Below are positions 37,756 through 47,524 of a stretch of 64,000 bases of DNA, in pieces. A model generated the notes under the pieces. It worked only from the letters and a program-made list of their open reading frames with translations. It had not been told where the DNA came from and made no database searches. Position numbers and translations under genes: made by a program. Location of the stretch: NCBI RefSeq assembly GCF_049537125.1, contig NZ_JBMVQY010000006.1:1-64000 (forward strand), read 5' to 3'. Numbering within the stretch: the stretch's first letter is position 1; every line of letters starts with the position of its first letter. Source of the stretch: Limisphaera sp026417315 (GTDB lineage Bacteria; Verrucomicrobiota; Verrucomicrobiia; Limisphaerales; Limisphaeraceae).

Positions 37756-39060
37756 TCAGGGACGTTGCCAGCGGAGCGCGCGGTGGCCGATGTCCCGCCG
37801 GTATTGCATTCCGTCAAAGTGAATGCGTTCGACGGCGGCGTATGCCTTCTGGAGGGCAGCGGGGAGATCGGGAGCCAGCGCGGTGACTCCGAGCACGCGG
37901 CCACCTTTGGTGACCCATTGGCCGTTTACGCGATCCGTTCCGGCGTGGAACACTTTGACTCCGGGAATCTGTTCCGCCTCTTCCAAGCCGGAGATGGGGC
38001 AGCCTTTGCGATAATCCCCGGGATAGCCGGCGCTGGCCAGGACGATGCAAACGCTGGTTTGGGCGGACCAGCGCAGGGGTGCTGACGGCAGGCTCCCCTC
38101 GGCACTGGCCCAAAGCAGTTCGAACAAATCGTTCTCCAGGCGGGTGAGGTACACCTGGGTCTCCGGGTCGCCGAAGCGCACATTGAATTCAAGGACCCTG
38201 GGGCCGTTGGCCGTGAGCATGACGCCCGGATAAAGGAGTCCGCGGAAATCGATGCCCTCGGCCTGGCAGCCCTTCAGCCATGGCTGCAAGATCTGTGCGT
38301 AGGCCTGCGCCAGCTGCGTCTCGTCCAGAAAGGGCGTGGGGCAGTAGGTTCCCATGCCCCCGGTGTTGGGGCCGGTGTCACCGTCCTTGAGACGCTTGTG
38401 ATCCTGGGAGGTGGGGAAGGGCAGGGCAGTGCGTCCGTCGCAGAGGGCATGGAGGGACACCTCGATGCCTTCCAGCAGTTCCTGAATGACGACCCGTGCG
38501 CCGGCGGGCCCCAGGAGACGCCGGACCATCCAGTCTTCAATGGCCGCATCGGCCTCCGCCTGATTGCGGCAGACCCGGACCCCCTTGCCCAGGGCCAGGC
38601 CGTCGGCCTTGACGGCGCACCGGCCGCCCAGGGAGGCCGCATACCGAGAGGCGGCGCGGGGATCTTCGAAAACGGCGCCTCGAGGGGCCGGGATCCCGTA
38701 GCGCTCCATGAACTGTTGGGCAAACACCTTGGAGGCTTCGAACTGCGCGGCGACACGGGTAGGGCCCCAGGCGCGGAGCCCCTCAGCTTGAAACCGATCC
38801 ACCACGCCCAGGGCCAGGGGATTGTCCGGTCCCACCACCGTGAGGTCGGGCCGTTGTTCGCGGGCCCAGGCCACAAGCGTCGGGAGATCCTCGGCGCCGA
38901 TGGGCACGCAGTGAACGGGTGCGCCGTTGTGCCGGATGCGTTCGCTTGCGATTCCGGCGTTGCCCGGGGCGCAGTACAGGTCCGTAACGTGGGGCGATTG
39001 CGCCAGTTTCCAAACGAGGGCGTGCTCCCGCCCGCCGCCGCCAATGACCAACACTTTCAT
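37756..39060 (-). CDS. purD: phosphoribosylamine-glycine ligase
   Basis: A 434-residue GAR synthetase, the second step of purine synthesis, joining glycine to phosphoribosylamine with ATP. It begins with the family's VLVIGGGGREHALVWKLAQSP. It contains the ATP-grasp fold with AVKADGLALGKGVRVC, VIQELLEGIEVSLHALCDG, DHKRLKDGDTGPNTGGMG and LEFNVRFGDPETQVYL. It ends with SRVFHA-like GVKVFHAGT and GRVLGVTAL. Complete and of normal length. It converges with the carB half gene, with 141 bases between the stops. Confidence 0.96.
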   Translation of the reverse strand: MKVLVIGGGGREHALVWKLAQSPHVTDLYCAPGNAGIASERIRHNGAPVHCVPIGAEDLPTLVAWAREQRPDLTVVGPDNPLALGVVDRFQAEGLRAWGPTRVAAQFEASKVFAQQFMERYGIPAPRGAVFEDPRAASRYAASLGGRCAVKADGLALGKGVRVCRNQAEADAAIEDWMVRRLLGPAGARVVIQELLEGIEVSLHALCDGRTALPFPTSQDHKRLKDGDTGPNTGGMGTYCPTPFLDETQLAQAYAQILQPWLKGCQAEGIDFRGLLYPGVMLTANGPRVLEFNVRFGDPETQVYLTRLENDLFELLWASAEGSLPSAPLRWSAQTSVCIVLASAGYPGDYRKGCPISGLEEAEQIPGVKVFHAGTDRVNGQWVTKGGRVLGVTALAPDLPAALQKAYAAVERIHFDGMQYRRDIGHRALRWQRP

Positions 39061-39435
39061 CGGGCGCCGGATTCAACCATCGCGGCCCGTTGCCGAAAAG
39101 CCTTTTGTGTTCCTCCGAGGGAAAGACGTGGCCCGCGCAGTCCCTCAAGGCCACGAGGGGGAGACTGAGGCGGGCCGAGGGAATCGGGTCGGCTGCATCC
39201 CGCCGGCTTCGAGCGCGGGTGACCAGAGGCGCCGCGCGTGCGCGCGTTCATCCGCGAAACGTGGGGTGGGGGAGGGGCCCGCCTACCGGGGAGCCCGGGG
39301 CTTTCGGGAGGTCGTGGAGGGTGCGAGTGGGACGGAGAAAAACGGGAAGCGAGCAAGAGTTTTGATTGCGAGCCGGCGCGGGCGTGACGCATCCTGAGGC
39401 CTGCAGCTTGAATGACAGTCCGCGGTCCAGCGTCC
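39061..39435. other. divergent region before the pilus/secretion operon
   Basis: About 375 bases between the divergent purD and secretin genes. No gene or clear promoter is identified. Confidence 0.4.
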
Positions 39436-41406
39436 ATGATTGCCGGAATGTTACGCGCGAGCACTCTCATCTGGTTCCTCGTCGTTTTGGGGGGTACCGC
39501 CTTGACCCTGGGTTGTCGTCAGGTCCCGGCCGATCGAGGGATGACCGGGGCGCCGGCGGCCAGCGGGGACGCTCCCGCGCGGGAGAAGGTTCGGTACAGT
39601 CCGCGTTACGACGCGGAGATCGAGCAGATTCTGGAGCTGGCGCGGCGGGGGCGGTGGGAACAGGCGCGGGAGGAGGCGGAGGTCCTGTTGGCGCGCGCGC
39701 CGGACGATGCGGCCGTCCAGCGGCTTCGTTCGTGGGTCGTTCAGCAGGAGCAGGCCGTGCGGGAAAAGGCCCTGGAGGACAAGATTCGGGAGATCAACGC
39801 GGCCAACTCCGTGTTCAATCCCACCATTCCGGATTTGCTGACCGAGCAGAAGGATCGCGGCCTGCCGGCGAGCAAGGATGTGCGGGACACGATCGAGAAG
39901 ATCGAGAGCGGCCGGCTGATTCCGGAGACCTACGGCGTGGTGCGGCGTGAAAAGGGGCCGATGTTCGATCTGGAGGCGGCGCGCGGTCCCATGGCGCGGA
40001 TGTTGGAGAAGGAGGTGACCATTCACCTGGACAACGTCACGTTGGAGAACCTGATCATCCAGCTGAGCCAGACGACCGGCATCAACATCGTGGCCGACAA
40101 GTCGCTGCCGGTGCTCAAGCAGACCTTGAGCGTGAATCTGGAGAAGGTGCGGCTGTCGGAGTTTCTCAAGTACGTGTCGCGAAACTACGAAGTGCAGTTT
40201 CAGGTGGGCCCGGAGCTGATCTGGGTCACGGACGCCAAGGATCCCAAGAAACGGATGGAGGAAACACGGTTTTACCGGTTGCGGACGGGCTTTGTGCGGC
40301 CCGCCCGCCTGGGCTCGGAGGAGGCGATTCGCACCGAGACGCGCGCCCCGAACAACGTGGTCACCGTCACCGAAACGCAGAAGTTCCGGAAGTTCGTCAA
40401 TGACGAGGCGCCCGAGATGCCCTCCATCGAGCAGGCCATTACCAACCTGTTTACCGGCAGCAAATGGTTCATTGACTACGAGCGCAACCTGATCGTGGCC
40501 CGCGGTACCCCCGAGGAGTTGGAGGTCATGGAGAAGATCATCGAGGAGTTCGACCGCCCGATTCAACAGGTGCTGATCGAGGCGAGATTCGTGACCATTT
40601 CCAAGCCGGCCTTCCTGCAACTGGGGGCGTTGTGGGAGACGGGTCGGGCCCTGCAGGGCGTGCGGGTCCCCCAGGATTTCACGGGCCTGGCGAATCTGCA
40701 GAGTTTCCCCACGGTCAACAACGTCCCGGCGGTGGGGATCGGGCTGCAGGAAGTGTTCACCAACATTCTCGGGCGCCGCGCCCTGAGCGCCACGCTCAGC
40801 GCCCTGGAGCAAAGCGGGGAGAGCCAGACCCTCAGTGCCCCCCGCCTGACTGTCTTGAACAATCGCCCGGCGACCATCTCCGACGGCAAGGTCCAGTACT
40901 ATTACGAGGAGTATCAGGTCAAACAGACCGTGGGCCAGTACTACACGGCCTCCTCGTGGGTGCCCAGCGGCCGGCCCACCAAGGTGACGGCGGGCGCCGA
41001 GTTGAACGTGCTGGCCAGCATCGCCGGCGACGGCAAACACATCATCCTGGCCCTCAATCCGCGGGTGAACACCGACGTGCAGTTGGTGCCCTTCGCCACG
41101 TTGACCGATTACGACGCGCAAAGCCGTCAAGTGCTCAACTCATTCACGCTGAAACTGCCGGAGTATCGGACGCAGGAACTGGCCACCCGTGTCGTGGTCC
41201 GATCCGGCGAGACCGTCGTCATGGGCGGGGTGCTGGAGCGGGAACGGCTGACGATGGTCGAAGCGGTGCCCATCCTGGGGAACATCCCGGTCATCGGGGC
41301 CGCCTTTCGACGGCGCACGGAGGTGGACAAACCGCGGTACCTGCTGATTTTCGTGACGGCCACCATCGTCAACGAAAAGGGCGAGTACGTGATCTACGAG
41401 GACTGA
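39436..41406 (+). CDS. secretin lipoprotein of type IV pilus / type II secretion
   Basis: A 656-residue outer-membrane secretin. The lipobox LTLGC ends a signal peptide (MLRASTLIWFLVVLGG...), so it is a lipoprotein. Residues about 60-110 form a helical repeat region. N-domains follow (VTIHLDNVTLENLIIQLSQTTGINIVADKS and FEEFDRPIQQVLIEARFV-like), and the C-terminal third is the secretin beta domain (LSAPRLTVLNNRPATI; VVVRSGETVVMGGVL; VPILGNIPVIGAAFRRR; LLIFVTATIV). It would be the gated outer-membrane ring for pilus or substrate exit. Start options are ATG 39412, 39436 and 39448; all lack a strong ribosome site. It is the first of five overlapping or abutting genes. Confidence 0.9.
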   Translation: MIAGMLRASTLIWFLVVLGGTALTLGCRQVPADRGMTGAPAASGDAPAREKVRYSPRYDAEIEQILELARRGRWEQAREEAEVLLARAPDDAAVQRLRSWVVQQEQAVREKALEDKIREINAANSVFNPTIPDLLTEQKDRGLPASKDVRDTIEKIESGRLIPETYGVVRREKGPMFDLEAARGPMARMLEKEVTIHLDNVTLENLIIQLSQTTGINIVADKSLPVLKQTLSVNLEKVRLSEFLKYVSRNYEVQFQVGPELIWVTDAKDPKKRMEETRFYRLRTGFVRPARLGSEEAIRTETRAPNNVVTVTETQKFRKFVNDEAPEMPSIEQAITNLFTGSKWFIDYERNLIVARGTPEELEVMEKIIEEFDRPIQQVLIEARFVTISKPAFLQLGALWETGRALQGVRVPQDFTGLANLQSFPTVNNVPAVGIGLQEVFTNILGRRALSATLSALEQSGESQTLSAPRLTVLNNRPATISDGKVQYYYEEYQVKQTVGQYYTASSWVPSGRPTKVTAGAELNVLASIAGDGKHIILALNPRVNTDVQLVPFATLTDYDAQSRQVLNSFTLKLPEYRTQELATRVVVRSGETVVMGGVLERERLTMVEAVPILGNIPVIGAAFRRRTEVDKPRYLLIFVTATIVNEKGEYVIYED

Positions 41407-41415
41407 GCAGGAGGC

Positions 41416-43254
41416 GTGGCAATCTGGTTCCAGCAATTTGTCGTTCCAGGGTGGCGCCAGCGTCTGGTGGCGGTGGATCATGGTCGGCGCAGAGTCAAGC
41501 TCTTGCTGGGGGAACTGCAGAGGGGACGCTTCCAGCCGATCGCCCACCGGATCGTGGATCTGGAAGAGGAAGGCCTGGTCAAACCGGAGGAGGTGCAGCG
41601 ACACCTCGGGGATCTGATTCACGGGTGGGGAGAATGGCCGCTGGCAGTCGTATTGCCACCCCGACTCAGTTTCTCGCAGGTGTTGGACGTGCCTCCCCCG
41701 GCGGGGTGGGCGGACATTCCCCGGCTGATCGAGGAACAGACGGCACGTCTCCGCGGTCTGGGACAGGGTCCCTGGGTCTATGAAGCGGTGCCGTTGCCCC
41801 CGCAGGGGCGTTGGCAGCAGCCCTTCTTCCTGACGGTGGCGCGCCTGGCGGATGTCCAGCAGCACCTGGAGGATACGGTTGCGCCTGTCACGGAGGTCCG
41901 CCATGTCAGCAGTGCCGCCCGGGCGCTGGCCGAGGCGTGGGCCTGGATGGGTCGGCCGGCTTCGGAGGTGTGGCTGCTGGATGTGGGGTACGAGCAAAGC
42001 CTGCTGGTGCGCGTACGGGACGAACGCCCGGTGCTGGCCGCCGCCGAGATCGTCGGGGCCAAGAGCTGGATCGAACGCTTCGCCGCGGTCCGGCGCTGCA
42101 GCGCGTCGGAGGCCGAGACGTTCCTGGAGCGGGAAGGGGCCTTCGCCGCTCCCCGGGTTGTGCCGGAATTGCAGGCGGCCCTGCAGGAGTGGTGGCAGCG
42201 GTTGCAACGTGCGGTGCAAGAGGCACGAGCCCTGGCCCCGGGACTGGAGGAGGGGGCCGACCCTCCAATGTATGTTTCGGGTGGGGCGGTACATTGGCCC
42301 GGGTTTGTGGAGGCGCTGCGCGCGGTCAGTGGACGACCGTGCCTGCCCTGGCCCGAGGCCCACGCGGTCGGCGGGCCACTCCCGATGACGGATCTGGCGC
42401 TCGTGGTGGGGACCGCGGTGCACGCTTTCGGCCAGGGCGCGGAGGCGCCCTCACTGTTGCCCCCGGCGTTGCGGGCCCATGGCCGGCATCTGCGACAGGT
42501 GGCGACCCTGCTGGCGGTGGCGGCAGTGTTCCTGGTGATGGTGGGACTGCTGTTGGGCCTGGGCCTGTGGCGCAAGACGCAGCGCGTGGCGGAGAAGGAA
42601 CAACTTCTGGAGCAGGCGGAGACGGCGCTGGCCCGTTTGCAGGAACTGGAACGGGCCGCGCGGCTGCGGGACAGCGCCTTCATCCGGTACTGGCCGCTGC
42701 TGGACCAGCAAGAGCGCACCGTGGATTTGTTGGAAACGTTGCGGGCGCTGGAGCAGGTGCGCGCCCGCCATGACTTTTGGACGGTCCTGCTGGCGGATGC
42801 CGAGAGTTACGCCCGCGGCAGTACGCTCCCGCTACCCGACACCAACAGCCCGGCCGTCCAGGTACAGGCCTGGTTGCAGGATCCCCCGGCCAACCCGAGC
42901 TTTGTGGTCGAGTTGTGCATTCCGGCGGCGGGGGACGCGACGCTGAAGGTTCTGTCCGAACTGGTCGCCGATTTGCGCAAAGACAACCGGCTGGCAAGAG
43001 TGGATTCGCTGCCGGCGGCGCAGCGGCGGACATGGGTCGATCCGAAGGTGATCATTCCGGACCGTCATTTCGTGTTGGGCGTGGACATGGTGGACGGAGG
43101 GTGGCGCGGGTTGTTTCAATCCGTGCGACTACCGGAGGTTCGTTGGGGCACCAACGTGGTGCGTCGGCCGGCGCTCTGGACCGTGCCACGCGGCCGCACG
43201 GCGCCGGCCGGCCCGGGCTCGGCCGGCCCGATCCCAGGTCGTGGTGGGGAATGA
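41416..43254 (+). CDS. fused PilM/PilN-like (GspL-like) assembly protein
   Basis: A 612-residue protein. Residues about 1-345 are PilM-like with an actin-like fold (LVAVDHGRRRVKLLLGEL; VWLLDVGYEQSLLVRV; MYVSGGAVHWPGFVEALR). A single membrane helix lies at about 360-385 (LLAVAAVFLVMVGLLLGLGLW). A coiled coil and periplasmic PilN-like domain follow (about 390-590). PilM and PilN are normally separate; fused as here they resemble GspL of type II secretion. They form the inner-membrane platform. The start is GTG 41416 directly after GCAGGAGGC. The stop overlaps the next ATG (ATGA). The C-terminus is Pro/Gly-rich. Confidence 0.8.
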   Translation: MAIWFQQFVVPGWRQRLVAVDHGRRRVKLLLGELQRGRFQPIAHRIVDLEEEGLVKPEEVQRHLGDLIHGWGEWPLAVVLPPRLSFSQVLDVPPPAGWADIPRLIEEQTARLRGLGQGPWVYEAVPLPPQGRWQQPFFLTVARLADVQQHLEDTVAPVTEVRHVSSAARALAEAWAWMGRPASEVWLLDVGYEQSLLVRVRDERPVLAAAEIVGAKSWIERFAAVRRCSASEAETFLEREGAFAAPRVVPELQAALQEWWQRLQRAVQEARALAPGLEEGADPPMYVSGGAVHWPGFVEALRAVSGRPCLPWPEAHAVGGPLPMTDLALVVGTAVHAFGQGAEAPSLLPPALRAHGRHLRQVATLLAVAAVFLVMVGLLLGLGLWRKTQRVAEKEQLLEQAETALARLQELERAARLRDSAFIRYWPLLDQQERTVDLLETLRALEQVRARHDFWTVLLADAESYARGSTLPLPDTNSPAVQVQAWLQDPPANPSFVVELCIPAAGDATLKVLSELVADLRKDNRLARVDSLPAAQRRTWVDPKVIIPDRHFVLGVDMVDGGWRGLFQSVRLPEVRWGTNVVRRPALWTVPRGRTAPAGPGSAGPIPGRGGE

Positions 43255-44090
43255 TTTCTGAACGCAAGATTCGGCGCGTGCAGTGGGTAACCGTCGCTCT
43301 GGCAGCCGGCCTGGTGTTGCTTTACTGGGTGGGATACCGGCCGGCGAGCGTGCGCGCCCGGGAGTTGGATCGGCCCGTGGCCGAGGCGTGGAAGCAGCTG
43401 GTGGCAGCGGTTCAAACCAATGTCCATGCCCGCAGTGTGCAGGCGGCGGTGTTGGAGGATGCCGTGCGTCGGATGCAACAGGCGGCCCGCTGGTTGGAGG
43501 AGGCTGGTAAAGCGGCGTCTGCACGGGTTGCCTGGGACGAAGGCACCGAGCAGCGCCTGCGGCAGGAATTCCAACTGCTCGAGTTTGACCGCCAGCGCTT
43601 TCTTACCATGGCCGAGCTCCGGAGCCGTGCTGCGGCGGCCAAAGTGATCGTGGCCGAGGCGGTATGGCAGGGGTATCCGGATTACGATCCGCAGTTACAT
43701 CCGCCCGCGCTGCACTGGGCCCTGCTGGCCACGGTGCAGCAGGTGCTGGACACCGCGCTGGCGTGCGAGGTTCGTGCCCTGAGCAATCTCACTGTACTGC
43801 CCACCCTCAGCTACGGGGCCGGCGAGTCCGGGGAACCGGTGTACCATCAGTTCCGACTCCGGCTGGAGATGATCGGCACGGCGCCGGCCCTGGAACGTTT
43901 CCTGCGGAGTCTGCCGTTGCGGCCCGGGGATTGGGAGGGTGCCGGCCTGCCCGCCATCTCCTCCAAGACGCAGGCGTTTTTTGTGGACCGTGTGCTGCTC
44001 AAGAACGTGTCGGCCAATCCGGACCTGACCGGGTTGGACGTGGTGGTCAGTGCCTTCTGTGCGCAGCCCGGGTCCGGCTCGGAGCGATGA
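43251..44090 (+). CDS. PilO/GspM-like inner-membrane assembly protein
   Basis: A 279-residue protein with a short cytoplasmic N-terminus, one membrane helix at about residues 12-28 (TVALAAGLVLLYWVGY), a long coiled coil (about 30-135), and a periplasmic domain. That topology is characteristic of PilO/GspM, which pairs with PilN/GspL. Sequence conservation is low, so the call rests on topology and order. It overlaps both neighbours by ATGA. Confidence 0.65.
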   Translation: MISERKIRRVQWVTVALAAGLVLLYWVGYRPASVRARELDRPVAEAWKQLVAAVQTNVHARSVQAAVLEDAVRRMQQAARWLEEAGKAASARVAWDEGTEQRLRQEFQLLEFDRQRFLTMAELRSRAAAAKVIVAEAVWQGYPDYDPQLHPPALHWALLATVQQVLDTALACEVRALSNLTVLPTLSYGAGESGEPVYHQFRLRLEMIGTAPALERFLRSLPLRPGDWEGAGLPAISSKTQAFFVDRVLLKNVSANPDLTGLDVVVSAFCAQPGSGSER

Positions 44091-44608
44091 ACCGTCTTGT
44101 GCAAAGGAGCCTGCTGTTGGTGGCCGTGGTCTTTGCGGCGGCCGTGGCGGTGGGCTGGTTGGTCTTGCGAGACATGGACGACGGCCCACCCGCACTGCCG
44201 CGAGCGGACACCTCGCTCACCAATCTGCCGGTGATCCTGCCCGCGGAGCCGGACTTTCCGGACCGCTTCGGGCCTGTCAGGTGGCGGGAAGCCGTGCGGG
44301 GCACCAACGAGATGTCGGCGTTCGTTACGACCTTCTTTCGACCGCCCCCGCCCCCGCCGCCGCCCGTGCGGAAAACGCAAAAGTTCCAACTCACCTATCA
44401 GGGTTATTTCGAGACGGCCGAGGGGACTCAGCGGGCCTATGTCCTGGTCAACGATCGTCTGGCCGTGTTGCCGCCGGGGGCCAGAGTGGTGGGAGACGTG
44501 GTGATTACGAACATTCACCGACTGCGTCTGGACTTGTTGCAGGCGGGGACGCAGGCTCTCAGTGTACCGTTTCGGGGGACGCGCGAGGTGGAGGTGCCGG
44601 TCGAATGA
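44087..44608 (+). CDS. PilP/GspC-like periplasmic linker protein
   Basis: A 173-residue protein with an N-terminal membrane helix (about 8-28), a flexible segment with a run of eight prolines at about residues 87-94, and a small beta domain at the C-terminus (FQLTYQGYFETAEGTQRAYVLVN, then PPGARVVGDVVITNI). PilP/GspC proteins have this layout and connect the inner platform to the secretin. The call is based on place and architecture. It overlaps both neighbours by ATGA. Confidence 0.6.
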   Translation: MNRLVQRSLLLVAVVFAAAVAVGWLVLRDMDDGPPALPRADTSLTNLPVILPAEPDFPDRFGPVRWREAVRGTNEMSAFVTTFFRPPPPPPPPVRKTQKFQLTYQGYFETAEGTQRAYVLVNDRLAVLPPGARVVGDVVITNIHRLRLDLLQAGTQALSVPFRGTREVEVPVE

Positions 44609-46341
44609 ATCCTTCCGCGACATCGGGTCCCGTCGAGGTGGGCGAGCTGCTGCGGCAGCGCGGGATTCTGACGGAAAAGCAGCTCGAACAGGTGCGGCGT
44701 CGCCAGGCCCGCTCCGGACTGCCGCAACACCGGGTGATCGTGGAGTTGAACTACGCCTCCGAGGAGGACACGTATCGCGCGCTGGCGGAACTTCACCAAA
44801 TGCCGTTTGTGGACGTCAGTGCCCTCGAGCTGGATCCGGAGATCCTCAAGGAAGTTCCCCTGAAGCTGGTGTTCCATTATCGGCTCCTGCCCTTGCGGCG
44901 CGAGGGGGACGTGTTGACGGTGGCCGTGTCGGAGCCGCCCATGCCCATGGAGCAGGGCAACCTGCGGCTGATGCTGCACCGGCCGCTGGAGTTCGTTCTG
45001 AGCACGCCCAGTGCCATTCAGGCGGCCTTGCGGCGGCACTTCGGCCTCGGGGCAGAAACCATTCAGCAACTGCGCGACGAACGAGGGACGGAGGACACCA
45101 CCGTGGAGACGGTGTTCGATGTGAAACCCGCCGAGGACGATCCGGCGGTGCAGGCCTCGATCGCGCGGTTGGTGGACCAGATCCTGATGGAGGCACTGCG
45201 TCTGGACGCCACCGACATCCACATCGAGCCGTATCCGGATGCGATTCGTCTCCGGTACCGCATTGACGGCGTGTTGCGAACCGTGCCCGTGCCGGCGGGC
45301 CTTCGCAAATTGCACGCCCCATTGGTGTCGCGCCTCAAAATCATGGCGGGGTTGAACATTGCCGAGAAACGCCTGCCCCAGGACGGGCGCATCGCGATGA
45401 AGACCGGCAACGAGGCATACGACCTGCGGGTTTCCGTGCTGCCCACCTGCCATGGCGAGGCGCTCTGCCTGCGCGTGCTGGGTCGGCAGAGTCTGTTTCT
45501 CGATCTCGGCCAACTGGGGATGGAGCCGGAGCAGGAGGCCTTGATGCGGCAGTTGGTCGAATTGCCGCAGGGCATGGTGTTGCTGACGGGGCCGACCGGC
45601 AGCGGCAAAACCACGACGCTGTACGCGGCGCTCGCACAGGCCAACGATGAAGGCCGCAAAATCATCACCATCGAAAACCCCGTGGAATATCAACTGGAGG
45701 GTGTGGCCCAGATTCAGACCCGGGAGGAGATCGGTCTGACCTTTGCGAGCGGCCTGCGTGCCGTGTTGCGACACGATCCGGACGTCATCCTCATTGGCGA
45801 GATTCGAGATCCGGAAACGGCGGAGATAGCCGTGCGCGCGGCGCAAACGGGGCACCTGGTCTTTTCCACTCTTCACACCAATGACAGTGTGACCACGGTC
45901 ACGAGGCTGTTGGAGATGGGCATCGAACCGAGTGTGCTGGGCTCGTCCCTGGTGGCCAGCATTGCCCAGCGCCTGGCGCAGCGGATTTGTCGCCACTGCA
46001 TGGAGCGGGATGCGGAGCTGCCCGCGGATCTTCGGGCCGAGATGGCCCAGGCGGTGGGACGGCCGGAGAGCGAACTCCAGGCCTGGCGGGGACGCGGTTG
46101 CGTGGAGTGCCATCAGCGCGGCTATCGCGGCCGCGTCGCGTTGTTCGAGTTCTTTGTGCTCAACGAGGAGCTGGCCGACCTGATCGAACCGGGCGTGAAG
46201 GCCGGGCGCCTGCGAGAGGCGGCACGGCGGCACGGGTGGCGGTCGTTGCGTGAGAACGGATGGCTGAAGGTGCAGCAGGGGCTGATTGCAGTGGCGGAAC
46301 TGCAGCGACTCACCCGGCGCGTTCGAGCCGTTTCGGGGTGA
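44605..46341 (+). CDS. GspE/PilB-family secretion ATPase
   Basis: A 578-residue hexameric ATPase that powers pilus assembly or type II secretion. The N-terminal MshEN domain (LLRQRGILTEKQLEQV; FVDVSALELDPEILKEVP) precedes the catalytic domain with TDIHIEPYPDAIRLRYRIDG, Walker A GPTGSGKTT, Asp box TIENPVEYQLEG, Walker B VILIGEIRDPETAEIA and His box GHLVFSTLHTND. A tetracysteine zinc motif (CRHC, CVEC) is intact. It starts at ATG 44605 overlapping the previous stop. The inner-membrane protein GspF/PilC and the prepilins are not in the operon. Confidence 0.95.
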   Translation: MNPSATSGPVEVGELLRQRGILTEKQLEQVRRRQARSGLPQHRVIVELNYASEEDTYRALAELHQMPFVDVSALELDPEILKEVPLKLVFHYRLLPLRREGDVLTVAVSEPPMPMEQGNLRLMLHRPLEFVLSTPSAIQAALRRHFGLGAETIQQLRDERGTEDTTVETVFDVKPAEDDPAVQASIARLVDQILMEALRLDATDIHIEPYPDAIRLRYRIDGVLRTVPVPAGLRKLHAPLVSRLKIMAGLNIAEKRLPQDGRIAMKTGNEAYDLRVSVLPTCHGEALCLRVLGRQSLFLDLGQLGMEPEQEALMRQLVELPQGMVLLTGPTGSGKTTTLYAALAQANDEGRKIITIENPVEYQLEGVAQIQTREEIGLTFASGLRAVLRHDPDVILIGEIRDPETAEIAVRAAQTGHLVFSTLHTNDSVTTVTRLLEMGIEPSVLGSSLVASIAQRLAQRICRHCMERDAELPADLRAEMAQAVGRPESELQAWRGRGCVECHQRGYRGRVALFEFFVLNEELADLIEPGVKAGRLREAARRHGWRSLRENGWLKVQQGLIAVAELQRLTRRVRAVSG

Positions 46342-46715
46342 ACCGGGCCGGGCCCCAAGCCGTTGGGTTTCCTTGTGTGTCCGAGGCCCGGTGCGGGGAG
46401 CCCGGCTGCAGAGCAAGCCGGATCTCTGGCCGCAGCCCGCTCCCGGGTCAGAGCAAAGGGCAGGGCCCCCGGGTCCCGAGCGGCCTCGAGAGCGGAGGTG
46501 CATGCATGTACATGGGCGGCGGGCCTCCGTGCGGCCGAGCGTCTCCGTACTCCCCGGCCGGCCCGCAAGCCCGGTGCCCTCCGCAAAGGCCGCCTGTTTG
46601 GGGTTTTGGGTGGGGGGAAGTGGCGGGAGAAACCCGAAGCCTGTCGGCCCGTGGAAAGCCGCACAAGTCGGGATGCCGGGAGAGCCGGTGCGGCGAAGCC
46701 GGGGTGGGATCCGGC
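46342..46715. other. convergent spacer, no gene seen
   Basis: About 370 bases between the ends of the ATPase gene and uppS. No gene, and no clear terminator. Confidence 0.4.
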
Positions 46716-47516
46716 TTACACGGTGCCGAACCGACGGTGCCGGCGGGCGTACTCTTCCAGGGCCGCGTAGAAGTGGGCCTTGCGGAAGTCGGGCCAGAGC
46801 ACCGGAGTCACCACCAGCTCGGCGTAGGAGATCTGCCAGAGCAGGAAGTTGCTGACGCGCATTTCCCCGCTGGTGCGGATGAGCAGATCGGGGTCGGGAA
46901 TGTTGCGCGTCCACAGGTGCTGGGCGAAGAGATGCTCGTCGATGTCGTCCGGGTCCAGTTCCCCGGCCTTGACCTTGCGGGCCAGGCTCCGCGCGGCTTC
47001 GACGATTTCGGTGCGGCCGCCGTAGCTGAGGGCCATGATGAGGGTGAGCCCGTTGTTCTTGGACAAAAGGCGGACGGTCTTTTGGAGCTGGGTCTGGACG
47101 GCTTCGGGCAGTCGGTAGATCTGGCCGATGACGTGGAGACGGACGTTGTGGCGCTGGAGCTCTGCCGTTTCGGTTTTGAGGTACTGGAGGAGGTACTTCA
47201 TCAGGGCATCGACCTCTTCCTTGGGCCGGTTCCAGTTCTCCACGGAGAAGGCGTAGAGGGTCAGGTATTGGATGCCGAGCTCGCCGGCGGCACGGACGAC
47301 GACCCGGGCCGATTCGGCCCCGTGTCGATGGCCTTCGATTCTCGGCAGGCCGCGTTGCCGGGCCCAGCGACCGTTGCCGTCCATGATGATGGCGACATGG
47401 CGGGGCAGCGAGGCGCGCGCTTCGGGGCTGAGCTGGACATGGGCCGTGTTCATGGAGTCCGGCCGCGTCGGCGGCGTGTCCGTGGATGCCAGGGTTTCCA
47501 ATCCACCGTTCTTCAT
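46716..47516 (-). CDS. uppS: isoprenyl (undecaprenyl) diphosphate synthase
   Basis: A cis-prenyltransferase that makes the C55 carrier lipid for peptidoglycan and polysaccharide export. It contains HVAIIMDGNGRWARQRG with the catalytic Asp, LTLYAFSVENWNRP, MALSYGGRTEIVEA, and DLLIRTSGEMRVSNFLLWQISYAE. Two starts are possible: ATG 47516 (266 residues, 8 bases after the purA stop) or ATG 47453 (245 residues, closer to the homologous region). Neither has a strong ribosome site. It is co-directional with purA and probably co-transcribed. Confidence 0.93.
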   Translation of the reverse strand: MKNGGLETLASTDTPPTRPDSMNTAHVQLSPEARASLPRHVAIIMDGNGRWARQRGLPRIEGHRHGAESARVVVRAAGELGIQYLTLYAFSVENWNRPKEEVDALMKYLLQYLKTETAELQRHNVRLHVIGQIYRLPEAVQTQLQKTVRLLSKNNGLTLIMALSYGGRTEIVEAARSLARKVKAGELDPDDIDEHLFAQHLWTRNIPDPDLLIRTSGEMRVSNFLLWQISYAELVVTPVLWPDFRKAHFYAALEEYARRHRRFGTV

Positions 47517-47524
47517 GGAACGGA

